NCBI GenBank assembly: GCA_963705835.1
Contig: CAVPLC010000075.1
Location: forward strand, 1-64,000
Source of the DNA: Palsa-504 sp963705835
GTDB lineage: Bacteria; Actinomycetota; Actinomycetes; Streptosporangiales; Streptosporangiaceae
Direction: 5' to 3'
DNA: 64,000 bases
This document shows, in pieces, positions 1-7,928 of the stretch. A program made the position numbers and the translations under genes. Positions within the stretch are counted from its first letter, which is position 1. Each line of letters starts with the position of its first letter. The notes under the pieces are model-generated. The model saw only the letters and a program-made list of their open reading frames with translations, did no database searches and had not been told where the DNA came from.

Positions 1-256
1 CGCCTGATCGCGCAGTTCGCCAGCCCATCCCGTCCAGACCCCAAGCCCCGGGAACTGGCCGGGATCACCGACCGCGAACGCGAGGTGCTCAAGCTGGTGG
101 GCCTCGGCATGTCCAACGCCGAGATCGCCGCCACCCTGTACATCACCGCGGGCACCGCCAAGACCCACGTGGCCCGGCTGCTGGCCAAACTCGGCGCCAG
201 GGACCGGGTTCCAGCTCGTCATCACCGCCTACCAGGCCGGCCTGCTCGACGCCTAA
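1..256 (+). pseudogene. C-terminal HTH end of a LuxR/NarL-family response regulator (5' truncated by window, frameshifted)
   Basis: Reading from base 1 in frame 1 gives a classic LuxR DNA-binding domain: TDREREVLKLVGLGMSNAEI followed by TAGTAKTHVARLLAKLG. This part binds promoter DNA in NarL-type regulators. The receiver domain lies outside the window. The expected last helix (VQLVITAYQAGLLDA, stop at 254-256) is one frame away: GTT CCA at 208-213 reads as GTC CAG if one T is removed. The strand therefore carries a one-base insertion near 209, from real decay or sequencing error. Without the correction the frame runs on into unrelated sequence to 489. Confidence 0.8.
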
Positions 257-350
257 AGCGGCCCGTCGCAAGAGCATCGCAGGACGCGCCACGCCCTTTC
301 CATGGGCCGCCAGGCAAACGCGGAGGCATAAAGCGACCCTCATCTCATGC

Positions 351-401
351 TGTCAGGCTCCGCTTGATATGCGACACCGTGGCTTCACTTGATGCGCGAT
401 A
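351..401 (+). repeat. Left IS21-like terminal repeat
   Basis: Inward-reading end with two CTTGAT...GCGA repeats (363-377, 388-401). It matches the inverse complement of 1240-1293 at most positions of the GCTCC-CTTGAT-GCGACAC core. Confidence 0.6.
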
Positions 402-472
402 CTCCCGCAATGCTTCGGGAGCTGAACGTGGTCGAGCAGAGATACCGGGCTCGACGGTGATCTGGCCTTGTC

Positions 473-1111
473 TCAGAACTCATTCCTGAGCTTGTCGGCG
501 TCGCATCTCAGTTCACGGAGCCGCTGGTAGGCTGGCCGCTCGCGGATGCGGTCCAAGGCCCACCGGATGGCCTCCGCGCGGGTGGCCGCGATGCCCGCCA
601 TGATCAGCGTGTCCAGCGTTTCCAGGCCAGCCGGTCCCAGCCGGGCCAGCAGCGGGGTGGCCTCGCCGTCCTCCTGCTCCTGGATGTCCGGCAGCGGCTC
701 CCCGACGGGATTGCTCGCGCGGGGCCCGTGGCCGTCGCGGGTGACGGGATTGTTGCTGAACGTGTACTCGACCAGGCTGATCTCCCGGAGCTTTGCTGCC
801 AGGTAGCCCGTGAACTGCTCGATCGCCGTCTTGTTGGCTTGCTCGAATGCCGTCAGGGCCGGCTCCCAGTTGTCCTCCGGCCCGTCCGCGTCGAGCAGCA
901 GCCCGGACCCACAGGTCCCCCGGCTCGATTTCCGGGTCGTCGCCGTATTGCAGCAGCACAGCCTGCCGCACTGCGCTGCCGGGGAAGCGTGCACCTCCTG
1001 GTCAATCTCGCGCTCGATCACATCCAGCACATCGCGGTCCATCTCGGCCTCCCTCAGCGCCAGAATCTGAGAGTAATTCCACAGCTCCTCCCCCGGCCAG
1101 GCAATATTCAC
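473..1111 (-). CDS. Hypothetical protein with possible RHH-like C-terminal segment; carries two compensating frameshifts
   Basis: Function unknown. About 212 residues: an acidic N-terminus, a middle helical region containing LTAFEQANKTAIEQFTGYL, and a C-terminal segment (LDTLIMAGIAATRAEAIRWA) spaced like the helices of small ribbon-helix-helix proteins; that last point is inference. Between roughly 900 and 975 the open frame turns Cys/Arg-rich and unnatural. The neighbouring frame there gives a better protein, AVRQAVLLQYGDDPEIEPGD followed by LWVR. One missing G near 979 and one extra G near 904 (plus-strand positions) would restore a continuous natural protein. The gene sits alone between IS21-like inverted ends. 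It is not a transposase by any motif I can see. Confidence 0.5.
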   Translation of the reverse strand: MNIAWPGEELWNYSQILALREAEMDRDVLDVIEREIDQEVHASPAAQCGRLCCCNTATTRKSSRGTCGSGLLLDADGPEDNWEPALTAFEQANKTAIEQFTGYLAAKLREISLVEYTFSNNPVTRDGHGPRASNPVGEPLPDIQEQEDGEATPLLARLGPAGLETLDTLIMAGIAATRAEAIRWALDRIRERPAYQRLRELRCDADKLRNEF

Positions 1112-1239
1112 GCTGCCCCGGAGCGCGAGGGCGCGCCGTCGTCGTCTCCGGTGGCGGCCCGGCTTCCGGCCGTCGTCTCCAGGCGGAGATGGGTCGCCGC
1201 GACTTCGCGTTGCATCGGAGCGAGCATAGGAAACCTAGG

Positions 1240-1293
1240 GTGTGTCGCACATCAACCGGGGCCGATGTGTCGCGCATCAAGTGGAGCTAGGCA
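1240..1293 (-). repeat. Right IS21-like terminal repeat
   Basis: Contains GTGTCGCACATCAA (1242-1255) and GTGTCGCGCATCAAG (1267-1281) and ends GGAGCTAGGCA. It is preceded by AAACCTAGGG, which also precedes the related end near 1841. Confidence 0.6.
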
Positions 1294-1479
1294 CGCCGCA
1301 TCTCACGCCGCATCGCATGGCTGGCCCGCGACCCCGGCCGCCTCGGCGAATCATTGGAACAGTTCTTCGGCCATCCCGCCTGCGGCCTGAACGCACTACG
1401 CGGCGACCTGGAGCGTTTCGTCTTCCTGCTCGACGGCAGTGACGGCGAGGACCTCTTCGGGACCACGGTGGAAGAATAA
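1294..1479 (+). pseudogene. C-terminal fragment of an unknown protein cut off by the IS-like end
   Basis: An open frame starting directly at the element boundary encodes a natural-looking C-terminus, with LGESLEQFFGHPACGLNALR and then DLERFVFLLDGSDGEDLF, ending at TAA 1477-1479. No plausible start codon and ribosome site lie between the boundary and this peptide, so the 5' part is probably lost. It lies 6 bp upstream of the next gene and was probably co-transcribed with it. I do not recognise the family. Confidence 0.45.
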
Positions 1480-1485
1480 CGAGCC

Positions 1486-1839
1486 GTGAGCGAGAACCCC
1501 TGGTGGCACCCCAGCGAGGATGATCTCGGCTGGGACGAGCCCCTTCCCAGGGTCATCCGGCTCTCTCCGGATTACAGCGCTCCCCTTCCGCTGTGGGGCG
1601 AAGGCTTCGGCAACATCGACTGGCGGTTCACCAAGTTCCCGCCCGAGCTGCTGGACCGGCTCGCCGCCTGGCAGCAGGACTTCGACGACAACTACCACTA
1701 CCAGACCGGCTGGCGATCAGCTGCGATCCGGAACCGCTGGGCTCACCAAGCCCACAACCTGGCAGCAGACCTACGCGCCGCCCTCGGCACCCAGGCCGAG
1801 CTCGTCGTGGACCTCTGGCCGATAGACGAAAAAACCTAG
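1486..1839 (+). CDS. Small hypothetical protein (117 aa), tryptophan-rich, acidic
   Basis: GTG start 6 bp after the stop of the upstream fragment. The product is rich in Trp and acidic residues (SENPWWHPSEDDLGWDEPLP; later DDNYHYQTGW) and ends in a helical region with NLAADLRAALG. Its layout resembles small soluble actinobacterial proteins of unknown role, sometimes found beside toxins as immunity-like proteins, but nothing here shows that role. The last codons run into an AAACCTAGG sequence that also precedes the IS21-like end at 1240, so the stop codon is shared with mobile-element-flanking DNA. Confidence 0.5.
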   Translation: MSENPWWHPSEDDLGWDEPLPRVIRLSPDYSAPLPLWGEGFGNIDWRFTKFPPELLDRLAAWQQDFDDNYHYQTGWRSAAIRNRWAHQAHNLAADLRAALGTQAELVVDLWPIDEKT

Positions 1840-1893
1840 GGCGGTGTCAAGGATCAAACGAGGCCGTCAAGGATCAAGTGAGGCTAGGCACCA
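1831..1893 (-). repeat. Second IS21-like end, different subtype
   Basis: Two GTCAAGGATCAA copies (1846-1857, 1866-1877) followed by GTGAGGCTAGGCA. The arrangement and orientation match the end at 1240-1293, including the AAACCTAGGG lead-in, but the internal repeat sequence differs. It marks a second, related insertion event. No partner end was found in the window. Confidence 0.5.
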
Positions 1894-2253
1894 CGCCATT
1901 TCCATCGCGCCGGGCCTGGCACGGGAATGGGCGCTGACAGCGAGGCCGTCAAGCCAGCCGCCGTCGTGTCCGCGTGCCAGGACCACCCCGGCCAGGGCGC
2001 CCGCGGCACGGTCACCGCCCGGATCGACGAGGTGGACGGCCGTCAGGTTACCGCCCTGCAGACGCAGACTGCCAGCTACACGGACCCGGACGGCGAGGCG
2101 ACGGCGGAGGCGAACTGCGATGTGCTGGCCGTCGACCCCACCGGGCAGCACGCGCTCGTCCGCGGCTTCGGCTTCGGCCGGATCGACAACGGCACGTTCA
2201 CTGCGCTCCCCGGCATCCCGCCGGACGCGGTCCTGGCCAGCGCCGCGTGGTAA
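1894..2253 (+). pseudogene. 3' fragment of an unknown gene next to the IS-like end
   Basis: An open frame (in-frame ATG at 1927) gives a natural C-terminal peptide, for example ARIDEVDGRQVTALQTQTAS and CDVLAVDPTGQHALVRGFGF, ending at 2253. It starts right after the mobile-element end and no promoter or ribosome site is evident, so it is most simply a truncated gene. The family was not recognised. The following stretch to 2543 shows nothing I can support. Confidence 0.4.
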
Positions 2254-2543
2254 CCAGCAGCCGCGGCAACAGCGTCCCGGCAAACACCCTCGGCCTGCCA
2301 GCCAAGGCCATCCCCCCGCCATGTGGTCTGCCTGGCATGATCTCCGCGCGACGCCCCGGCGACGACCAGGTCGTGGAAGCCCTCGCCGTGGCCGCCCGCC
2401 GTCCGCGGGACATTGATCCTTCCGCATTGCCATCACAGGACCGCTTTTACCTCGCGCCGACCGCCGCCAGCGCAAGCAGCGCTGTCGCCCGACTCCTCCA
2501 GCAGCCTCAGCACCCGCCGAGTCGGGGCCGGCAACGGCATGGT

Positions 2544-3741
2544 TCACATACAGTTGCCGCGCAGCGGGCGGAAGAACGCGCGGAGGTCCGCGGCGAGCAG
2601 GGCGGGTTCTTCGAGGGCGAGGAAGTGGCCGCCGCGGGCGGGGCCTGTCCACTGGCGGATGTCGGGGTAGGTGCGTTCGGCGTACTCGCGGGGGTAGTCG
2701 CGGTCTTCGGGGGTCAAGGTGATGCCGGCGGGAACGTCGACGCGGGGCAGCGGCGGGGCCTGATCGTCGTCGTAGTAGGACCGGAAGGAGGAGCCGATCG
2801 TGCCGGTGACCCAGTACAGGGTGATGATGGTGAGCAGGGTGTCCTTGCTGAACCGGGATTCGAGGTCGCCGCCGCAGTCGCTCCACGCCCGGTATTTCTC
2901 CACCAGCCAGGCGGCCAGCCCGGACGGGGAGTCGGCCAGCGCGGCGGCGAGGGTGTCGGGCCGGGTGCTCTGGATCACGGCGTAGCCGCTGTCGCTGCCG
3001 TGCTCGGCTTGGCGGGCGGCGAGGTAGCTGCGCTCGGCGGCCGACAAGGGCCGCGCCCCGTCGAGCACGGGGTGCAGGTTGGGGTGGTGAGTGTAGATGC
3101 CCAGGACGCGGTCGCGGTGGCGGGCGCCGAGGAATCCGGTGACGTGTGAGCCGATGTCGCCGCCGTAGGCGCCGAACCGGGGGTAGCCCAGGACGTCGCT
3201 CATCAGGCGGGCCCACAGGTCGGCGATGACGGGCGGGGTCACCGGCCCGGCCGGGGGCAGGCCGGAGAACGCGAAGCCGGGCAGTGAGGGGATGATCACG
3301 TCGAAGGCGTCGTCCGGGTCGCCGCCGTGACTGCCGGGGTCGGTCAGCAGCGCGGCCAGCGGCAGCATCTCCAGGAAGCTGCTGGGCCAGCCGTGGGTCA
3401 GGACCAGCGGCAGCGCCGGCCGGGCTGGCCCGGAACCGGGAGCGCGGACGTGCACGAAGTGCACGCGCTGCCCGCCGATCCCGGCGGTGAACTGCGGCAG
3501 GGCGTTCAGTTCGCGCTCGCGGGCCCGCCAGTCGAAGCCGTCGTGCCAGTAGGTGACGAGCTCGCGCAGGTAGTCCGGGTCGGTGCCGGCCTGCCAGGGG
3601 GCAGCGGTCCGCTCCGGGAAACGGGTTCGGGCCAGCCGGGCCTGCCAGGTCGCGCAGCACGGCGCCGGGCACGTTGATGGCGAAGGGAGAACAGGGTCGA
3701 CGGCGAGGACAGCTCAGTCGCCATCGAGCGCCTCGATCCAC
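2544..3741 (-). CDS. Epoxide hydrolase, alpha/beta-hydrolase fold (frameshift in the EHN domain)
   Basis: Hydrolyses epoxides to diols, in the microsomal-type family with an N-terminal EHN lid domain. The catalytic part is intact from about 3464: LPLVLTHGWPSSFLEMLPLA (oxyanion HGWP motif), FGAYGGDIGSHVTGFLGARH (nucleophile Asp in the GGDIGS elbow) and ARGGHFLALEEP (catalytic His). The EHN part reads PFAINVPGAVLRDL, then QARLARTRFPERTAAPWQ in another frame, then WHDGFDWRARERELNALPQF in the frame of the catalytic part. One extra G near 3651 explains the break. The GTG start at 3741 overlaps the end of the MarR gene by about 28 bp, so it is probably translationally coupled as the last gene of an SDR-MarR-hydrolase operon. 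Confidence 0.8.
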
Positions 3742-4145
3742 CGCGTGAGCAAGGCGTCCAGGGCTTCGAGCTCGTCGGGCGAGAAAGCGTCCGTGACGCG
3801 GCGCTCCACCGGCTCGGCACGGTGCCGCGCCGCATCCAGCACCTCGCAGCCGGCGTCGGTGATGTGCAGCTCGAGCACGATCGGATGACGCGGATGCGGC
3901 GAGCGCACGATGAGCCCCTGCTCCTCAAGTGACTTGAGTACCACCATCATCGCCTGCGGTGTGACCAGGCAGGCCCGGGCGAGGGCCGCGCCGGTGATTC
4001 CCGGTTGCCGGTCGAGCTCGGCGAGCGCGACGTACTGCGCCAGTGTCAGGCCAGCGGGCTTGAGCGCGGCGCTCTTGGCGCGCAGCATCGCCTGTTCGGC
4101 TCTTTTCAGCACCATGCCGATGCGCTGGCCTGCTGGTGTCGACAT
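3714..4145 (-). CDS. MarR-family transcriptional regulator
   Basis: A 143-residue winged-helix dimer. Helices of the DNA-binding region are visible in LTLAQYVALAELDRQPGIT and ALARACLVTPQAMMVVLKSL, followed by the wing EEQGLIVRSPHP. MarR proteins usually repress nearby genes and release DNA when a small phenolic or electrophilic ligand binds. The gene is 18 bp behind an SDR and overlaps an epoxide hydrolase, so it is probably expressed from the promoter upstream of the SDR. That promoter region holds three palindromes that are likely its operators. Confidence 0.9.
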   Translation of the reverse strand: MSTPAGQRIGMVLKRAEQAMLRAKSAALKPAGLTLAQYVALAELDRQPGITGAALARACLVTPQAMMVVLKSLEEQGLIVRSPHPRHPIVLELHITDAGCEVLDAARHRAEPVERRVTDAFSPDELEALDALLTRWIEALDGD

Positions 4146-4163
4146 GCCCGGCGATCTCTCAGC

Positions 4164-5000
4164 CTAGGGTTTCCACGGCACGACCTTCCCCGACAGCACG
4201 AGCTCGCCGTAGAACCCCGGCTCCGGGTCCGGGCCGAGCGCGAGGTCAAGCAGCCCCCCGGCGGCCTCGGCGGGGGTTTGCGCGCGAGTGGTGTCCAGCC
4301 ACCGCCGCGATGCGCCGGTGTCGATGAGGCCGGGGCACACCGCCGCGATCAAGATGCCGCGGCGCAGGTCGTCCGCCCGCCGCTGCCGCGCCAGGACTCG
4401 CACGGCGGCGACCTGCCCGATCTTTGAGGGAATGTTGATCCACGCCGGCCACGCCTCGCCAGCCGCGCGCCCCTCGCGGACCGCATCTCGCCACCTGCAC
4501 ACCGCACAATCAACGTCGCTGAGTGATTCCAGGTCACCGTCGAAGCGAGCGTGCAGCACCGGAGCCAGCATGCGCAGGCTCCCCGCCCTGCTCGCGACGA
4601 CCAGCAGCCGGGCGCCGTCACGCAGCAACGGCGCGAACGCCCGGAGCGCATTCGTCGTGCCGAGGTTGTTGACGGCGACGTAGTGATCGATCATCTCGGC
4701 CGGGTCGTCGCCGGGCTGGATCCGCGTGTAGTGGTTGGAGAAGACGATGTCGACGCCGCCGTGCCGCCCGGCGAGCGACGCGGCGAAACCGGCAACGGCC
4801 TCTGGTTCGGAGACGTCGACCACCGCACCGCGAACCTCGGCCCGGGCGGCCGTGACCGTCTCCAGCGCTTCGGAGACCCGCGCGGGATCCCGGCCCGTCA
4901 GGTACACGACGTCGCCGGCTTCCAGCCGCCCGGCCAGCCCCCGCACGAGCGCAAGCCCGAGGTTGCGAGTGGCGCCCGTCACCACAGCTACGGTGTTCAT
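4164..5000 (-). CDS. Short-chain dehydrogenase/reductase, carbonyl-reductase-like, lacking the usual catalytic Tyr
   Basis: Rossmann-fold NAD(P)-dependent oxidoreductase of 278 residues. ATG at 5000 is chosen because the protein begins MNTVAVVTGATRNLGLALV, the canonical TGxxxGxG nucleotide-binding start. VDVSEPEAVAGF and VDIVFSNHYTR follow the usual order. In place of the YxxxK active-site motif the sequence is NIPSKIGQ, so the position four before Lys is Asn, not Tyr. The same segment (WPAWINIPSKIG) aligns with the carbonyl-reductase type WPxxAYGVSKIG. It may be catalytically impaired, or may act as a sensor or accessory subunit. First gene of the operon with MarR and epoxide hydrolase; a palindrome lies 11 bp upstream of the start. 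Confidence 0.8.
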   Translation of the reverse strand: MNTVAVVTGATRNLGLALVRGLAGRLEAGDVVYLTGRDPARVSEALETVTAARAEVRGAVVDVSEPEAVAGFAASLAGRHGGVDIVFSNHYTRIQPGDDPAEMIDHYVAVNNLGTTNALRAFAPLLRDGARLLVVASRAGSLRMLAPVLHARFDGDLESLSDVDCAVCRWRDAVREGRAAGEAWPAWINIPSKIGQVAAVRVLARQRRADDLRRGILIAAVCPGLIDTGASRRWLDTTRAQTPAEAAGGLLDLALGPDPEPGFYGELVLSGKVVPWKP

Positions 5001-5010
5001 TAGCTGATAT

Positions 5011-5028
5011 GTATCAAGTAATTGATAC
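5011..5028. promoter_or_regulatory. Palindromic operator upstream of the SDR-MarR operon
   Basis: GTATCAA-gtaa-TTGATAC, a perfect 7-bp inverted repeat with a 4-bp spacer, 11 bp upstream of the SDR start. The region is AT-rich compared with its surroundings. Probable MarR site (inferred from position). Confidence 0.55.
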
Positions 5029-5189
5029 CCAGTCAATACCTGATAGCCCGCCCTGCGAGGGGGAAGGCAATCGCGCCGCGTGAACGGGCGGGATGGGCGG
5101 TGAAAATCACCGGCATAACCGTCGGCGGCGAACTCCCGGACAGCACTGAAGTCGACGCTGCGGTCAGGCCAGATTTCCTTGGCCGCCAC

Positions 5190-5217
5190 GTTATGACTTG
5201 ACTCATCAAGTCATAAC
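5190..5217. promoter_or_regulatory. 28-bp perfect palindrome, probable operator
   Basis: Left arm GTTATGACTTGA (5190-5201), spacer CTCA, right arm TCAAGTCATAAC (5206-5217). It lies in the divergent promoter region between the SDR-MarR operon and the SnoaL-like gene. It shares the CTTGA-N4-TCAAG core with the next site. Confidence 0.65.
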
Positions 5218-5230
5218 GGATTAACGTCTA

Positions 5231-5244
5231 CTTGAACGATCAAG
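5231..5244. promoter_or_regulatory. Second CTTGA-N4-TCAAG operator
   Basis: CTTGA-ACGA-TCAAG, the same core as the 5190-5217 palindrome, centred 34 bp further downstream (about three helical turns). It lies 37 bp before the SnoaL-like start. Confidence 0.55.
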
Positions 5245-5280
5245 TCAAGGTTCCACGAACCGAGCACGAAGGAGCTTGTC

Positions 5281-5847
5281 ATGAGGAAGTTGCAGCGCGT
5301 TGCCGTGGCCGCGGCCCTCGCCGCCGCCGGCCTGGGAGTCGCCGGCGCCGCCGCGAACGCGGCGACGGCAGCCCCCGGGCACCGCACCCAGGCGGCGACG
5401 GCGTCGTGGGGTGGCGGTCCGGGCGTCAGGGCGAACGAGCGGGTGGTGGAAGCATTCCTCCAGGACGTCATCAACGAGCACGACGGCGACCGCGCCGCCA
5501 ACTACCTGAACCCCGGCATGCAGTGGTCCGGCGGCACCGTGGGCACGATCACGGGCAGGGCCAACGTCGCCGGGCTGTTCGCCGGCGTGGTCGCCGCGTT
5601 CCCCGACGCGCACATCACCATCGACGACATCTTCGGCCAGGGCGACCAGGTCGTGGTGCGCGTGGTCGTGAGCGGCACGCAGCAGGGCCCCATTCTCGGC
5701 ATCCCCGCCAGCGGGCGCCACGTCCAGTGGGACGGCGTCGACGTCTACCGCCTGAGCCACGGCAAGATCAGCAACATCTGGGCCGGCGACGACTGGACCG
5801 CGATCCTCAACGACACCGGCACGTACAAGGCACCCTGGATCCCCTGA
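5281..5847 (+). CDS. Secreted SnoaL/NTF2-like protein (ester-cyclase type)
   Basis: 188 residues. A Sec-type signal peptide is evident (MRKLQRVAVAAALAAAGLGV, then GAAANAATA). The mature part is an alpha+beta barrel of the SnoaL-like/ester-cyclase group: NERVVEAFLQDVINEHDGDR, an AAFPDAHITIDDIFGQGDQV strand pair, and WDGVDVYRLSHGKISNIWAG near the end. The family includes polyketide cyclases and many proteins of unknown substrate. A good ribosome site (AAGGAG) precedes the ATG. Divergent from the SDR-MarR-epoxide hydrolase operon and probably controlled by the same MarR through two palindromes just upstream. Confidence 0.85.
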   Translation: MRKLQRVAVAAALAAAGLGVAGAAANAATAAPGHRTQAATASWGGGPGVRANERVVEAFLQDVINEHDGDRAANYLNPGMQWSGGTVGTITGRANVAGLFAGVVAAFPDAHITIDDIFGQGDQVVVRVVVSGTQQGPILGIPASGRHVQWDGVDVYRLSHGKISNIWAGDDWTAILNDTGTYKAPWIP

Positions 5848-6087
5848 CTCCCATCCGTTCGGGCGTGCTGCCGCGCCTGCACCGCTTCAAAGACATGGGG
5901 ATGGGTCGCGGCCTTCGCTGACGACGGCACGGTCACCCACGAGTCCATCCGTGGCACCTGGCACGGCCCCTGACGAACTTGCCGAATATCGGGGAGGGCG
6001 CTTCGATGTGCTGCGATCGACGAGCGTCACAACCCTCCGTTCGTGCCGAGCGCTGACCCGGCAACCTGCAAACGTAAGGAGATTGGC

Positions 6088-7602
6088 ATGTCTGACCTGC
6101 CCGAGACCGCGGACATGGTCGTCGTCGGGGGTGGCTCCGCCGGCGCTGTCCTGGCGGCCCGCCTGAGCCAGGACCCCGCGCGGACGGTCCTGCTGCTGGA
6201 AGCGGGTCCCGCCTACGCGCCTGACGCGTTCCCGCCCGCGCTGCTTGACGCGCGCATCCTCGACGACCCGCGGCACGACTGGGGGTATACCGCCCGGGCC
6301 ACCGACCAGGCGCCGAACATCCGGGCCTCGCGGGGCAAGGTGCTCGGTGGCAGTTCGGCGGTGAACGCGGGGGTCGCGATCCGGCCGCGGCCCGCTGACT
6401 TCGCCAAGTGGGGCGCGCACGGCGCCGACGGCTGGTCCTTCGCTGACGTGCTGCCGACGTTCAAGCTGATGGAGAACAACCCAGGCGGGGAGGACGCCTA
6501 CCACGGCCGGACCGGGCCGCTCCCGGTCCGCCAGCTCACCGACGAGGAACTGACGCCATCGCAGGCGGGGTTCATCGGCGCGGCCGTCGCGCACGGGTTC
6601 AAGCGAGTGCGCGACTTCAACGGCGCCGACCAAGACGGCGTAAGCGGCCACTCGGTCAACGTGGTCGACGGCATCCGGGAGAACGCGGCGATAGTGTTCC
6701 TGACCGCCGAGGTCCGCCGCCGGCCCAACCTGACGATCCGCGGCGATGTCACCATCGACCGCGTGCTGTTCGACGGAACGGCCGCCACCGGGGTGGTGGC
6801 CGCGGACGGCACGGTGTACCGGGCCGGGGAGGTGATCTTGTCAGCCGGCAGCTACGGCAGCCCAGCCATCTTGCTGCGCTCCGGCGTCGGCCCGGCCGAC
6901 GAGCTGACCGCCCTGGGCATCGGCGTCGTCGCCGACCTGCCGGTCGGCCGGCGGCTGCTGGATCACCCGTACTTTCACACCGCCCACGCGCTGGCTCCCG
7001 GGCACCTGGAGATGACCCCGGCGGTCGGCGCGATCCTGTGGACGGCCTCCAGCGAGGCCGCGCCCGGCGAGCTGGACCTGAACATCACGGCAACCCACCT
7101 GATTCCCCCCTCTTACAGTCCCACTGGCGGAGTGATCGCGCTGTCCACCTCGGTGGTCCTGCCCGAGTCCACCGGGACGCTGAAGCTGGCCAGCCGCGAC
7201 CCCGGCGTCGCCCCGCTGATCGACTGCAACTTCCTTGCCACCGGCCGTGACGCCCGCCGGATGCTGGAAGGCGTCAAGCTCGCCCGCGACTTCGCCCGCA
7301 GCCCGGACCTCGCCTCCCTCATCGCCCGCGAGCTGACCCCCGGCGACGCAGTCGCCGACGACAGCGCCCTGGCCGCGTTCATCGCCGGCAACGTGTCCAC
7401 TTACTACCACCCCAGCTCCACCGCCCCCATGGGCGGACCGGCCGACCCGCAGGCCGTCGTGGACCCGGTCGGCGCCGTCATGGGGACCAGCGGACTGCGG
7501 GTCGTCGATGCCTCGATCATCCCCGACACCCCGTCCACGGTCCTCAACCTCACCGTCATGATGCTGGCCGAACGCGTCTACCAGCGCGTCTACCAGGCCT
7601 AA
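6088..7602 (+). CDS. GMC-family FAD-dependent oxidoreductase (choline dehydrogenase/alcohol oxidase type)
   Basis: Oxidises an alcohol with FAD. The ATG at 6088 follows AAGGAG and begins MSDLPETADMVVVGGGSAGA, the dinucleotide-binding fold. GMC signature 1 is at SRGKVLGGSSAVNAGVAIRP and signature 2 at GSYGSPAILLRSGVGPADEL. The C-terminal active site has TYYHPSSTAPMGG (His) and DTPSTVLNLTVMMLAE (the position of the second catalytic residue, here Asn, as in many GMC members). At 504 residues it is the normal length. It stands alone downstream of the SnoaL-like gene with a 240-bp gap. The substrate cannot be told from sequence. Confidence 0.92.
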   Translation: MSDLPETADMVVVGGGSAGAVLAARLSQDPARTVLLLEAGPAYAPDAFPPALLDARILDDPRHDWGYTARATDQAPNIRASRGKVLGGSSAVNAGVAIRPRPADFAKWGAHGADGWSFADVLPTFKLMENNPGGEDAYHGRTGPLPVRQLTDEELTPSQAGFIGAAVAHGFKRVRDFNGADQDGVSGHSVNVVDGIRENAAIVFLTAEVRRRPNLTIRGDVTIDRVLFDGTAATGVVAADGTVYRAGEVILSAGSYGSPAILLRSGVGPADELTALGIGVVADLPVGRRLLDHPYFHTAHALAPGHLEMTPAVGAILWTASSEAAPGELDLNITATHLIPPSYSPTGGVIALSTSVVLPESTGTLKLASRDPGVAPLIDCNFLATGRDARRMLEGVKLARDFARSPDLASLIARELTPGDAVADDSALAAFIAGNVSTYYHPSSTAPMGGPADPQAVVDPVGAVMGTSGLRVVDASIIPDTPSTVLNLTVMMLAERVYQRVYQA

Positions 7603-7648
7603 GGCGACTATGACCGACACCGGAACCGCAGCCGCCACCGCCCAGCGA

Positions 7649-7915
7649 TCACGCTGGCGGCATAATCCCGCCGGAACCCCTTGCCGAAGTGCCGGCGTAG
7701 ACCGCTGCGCCCGGAAACACGCGGGACGCCGACGGATCCCCACCGGGCGCGACGTAGCAACTTGCCTGCTCGTTCAGCCACCAGGTGGGCAAGCCCAGTT
7801 CGGCGCCTACTGCCTGTGCTTCTTCAAGCACGATGCCGTGTGGCTTAAACAGCCCCGCCGCTCCCGCAGCGTCGGCTCCTGCCGCGCCGCCCACGGACCC
7901 GCCCGCCTCCGACAC
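7649..7915 (-). pseudogene. Remnant resembling a nucleotidyltransferase-like (DUF6036-type) protein
   Basis: The gap between the GMC gene and the GlxA-like gene contains, on the minus strand, FKPHGIVLEEAQAVGAELGL, then PTWWLNEQASCYVAPGGDP and SASRVF. From memory this resembles the middle of nucleotidyltransferase-like proteins in which a LGLPxWWLNEQ stretch is common. The flanking residues are low-complexity and no catalytic Asp region is present, so this is at most a decayed fragment. Confidence 0.35.
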
Positions 7916-7928
7916 TTTTGGCTCCCAC

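Larger units (their letters stand above)
351..1293. mobile_element. IS21-like inverted ends flanking a non-transposase gene (cassette or element remnant)
   Basis: The segment begins TGTCAGGCTCCGCTTGAT and, on the other strand, ends TGCCTAGCTCCACTTGAT. Both ends carry two copies of a CTTGAT-NN-GCGACAC-like motif: 363-377 and 388-401 on the left, and the inverse at 1267-1281 and 1242-1255 on the right. Multiple short internal repeats next to TG...CA termini are characteristic of IS21-family ends. No istA or istB gene lies inside; the only plausible gene is the minus-strand one at 473-1111. Imperfect CATCTCA(T/C)GC copies at 341-350 and 1299-1308 might be a target duplication, but the right copy is offset by five bases, so this is weak. 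It could be a non-autonomous cassette or the scar of a deletion inside an IS21 element. Confidence 0.55.

Noticed and set aside
5902..5973. Short peptide-like frame ending SIRGTWHGP downstream of the SnoaL-like gene
   Set aside because: 24 codons, no start or ribosome site; too short to assign as a gene fragment with confidence.
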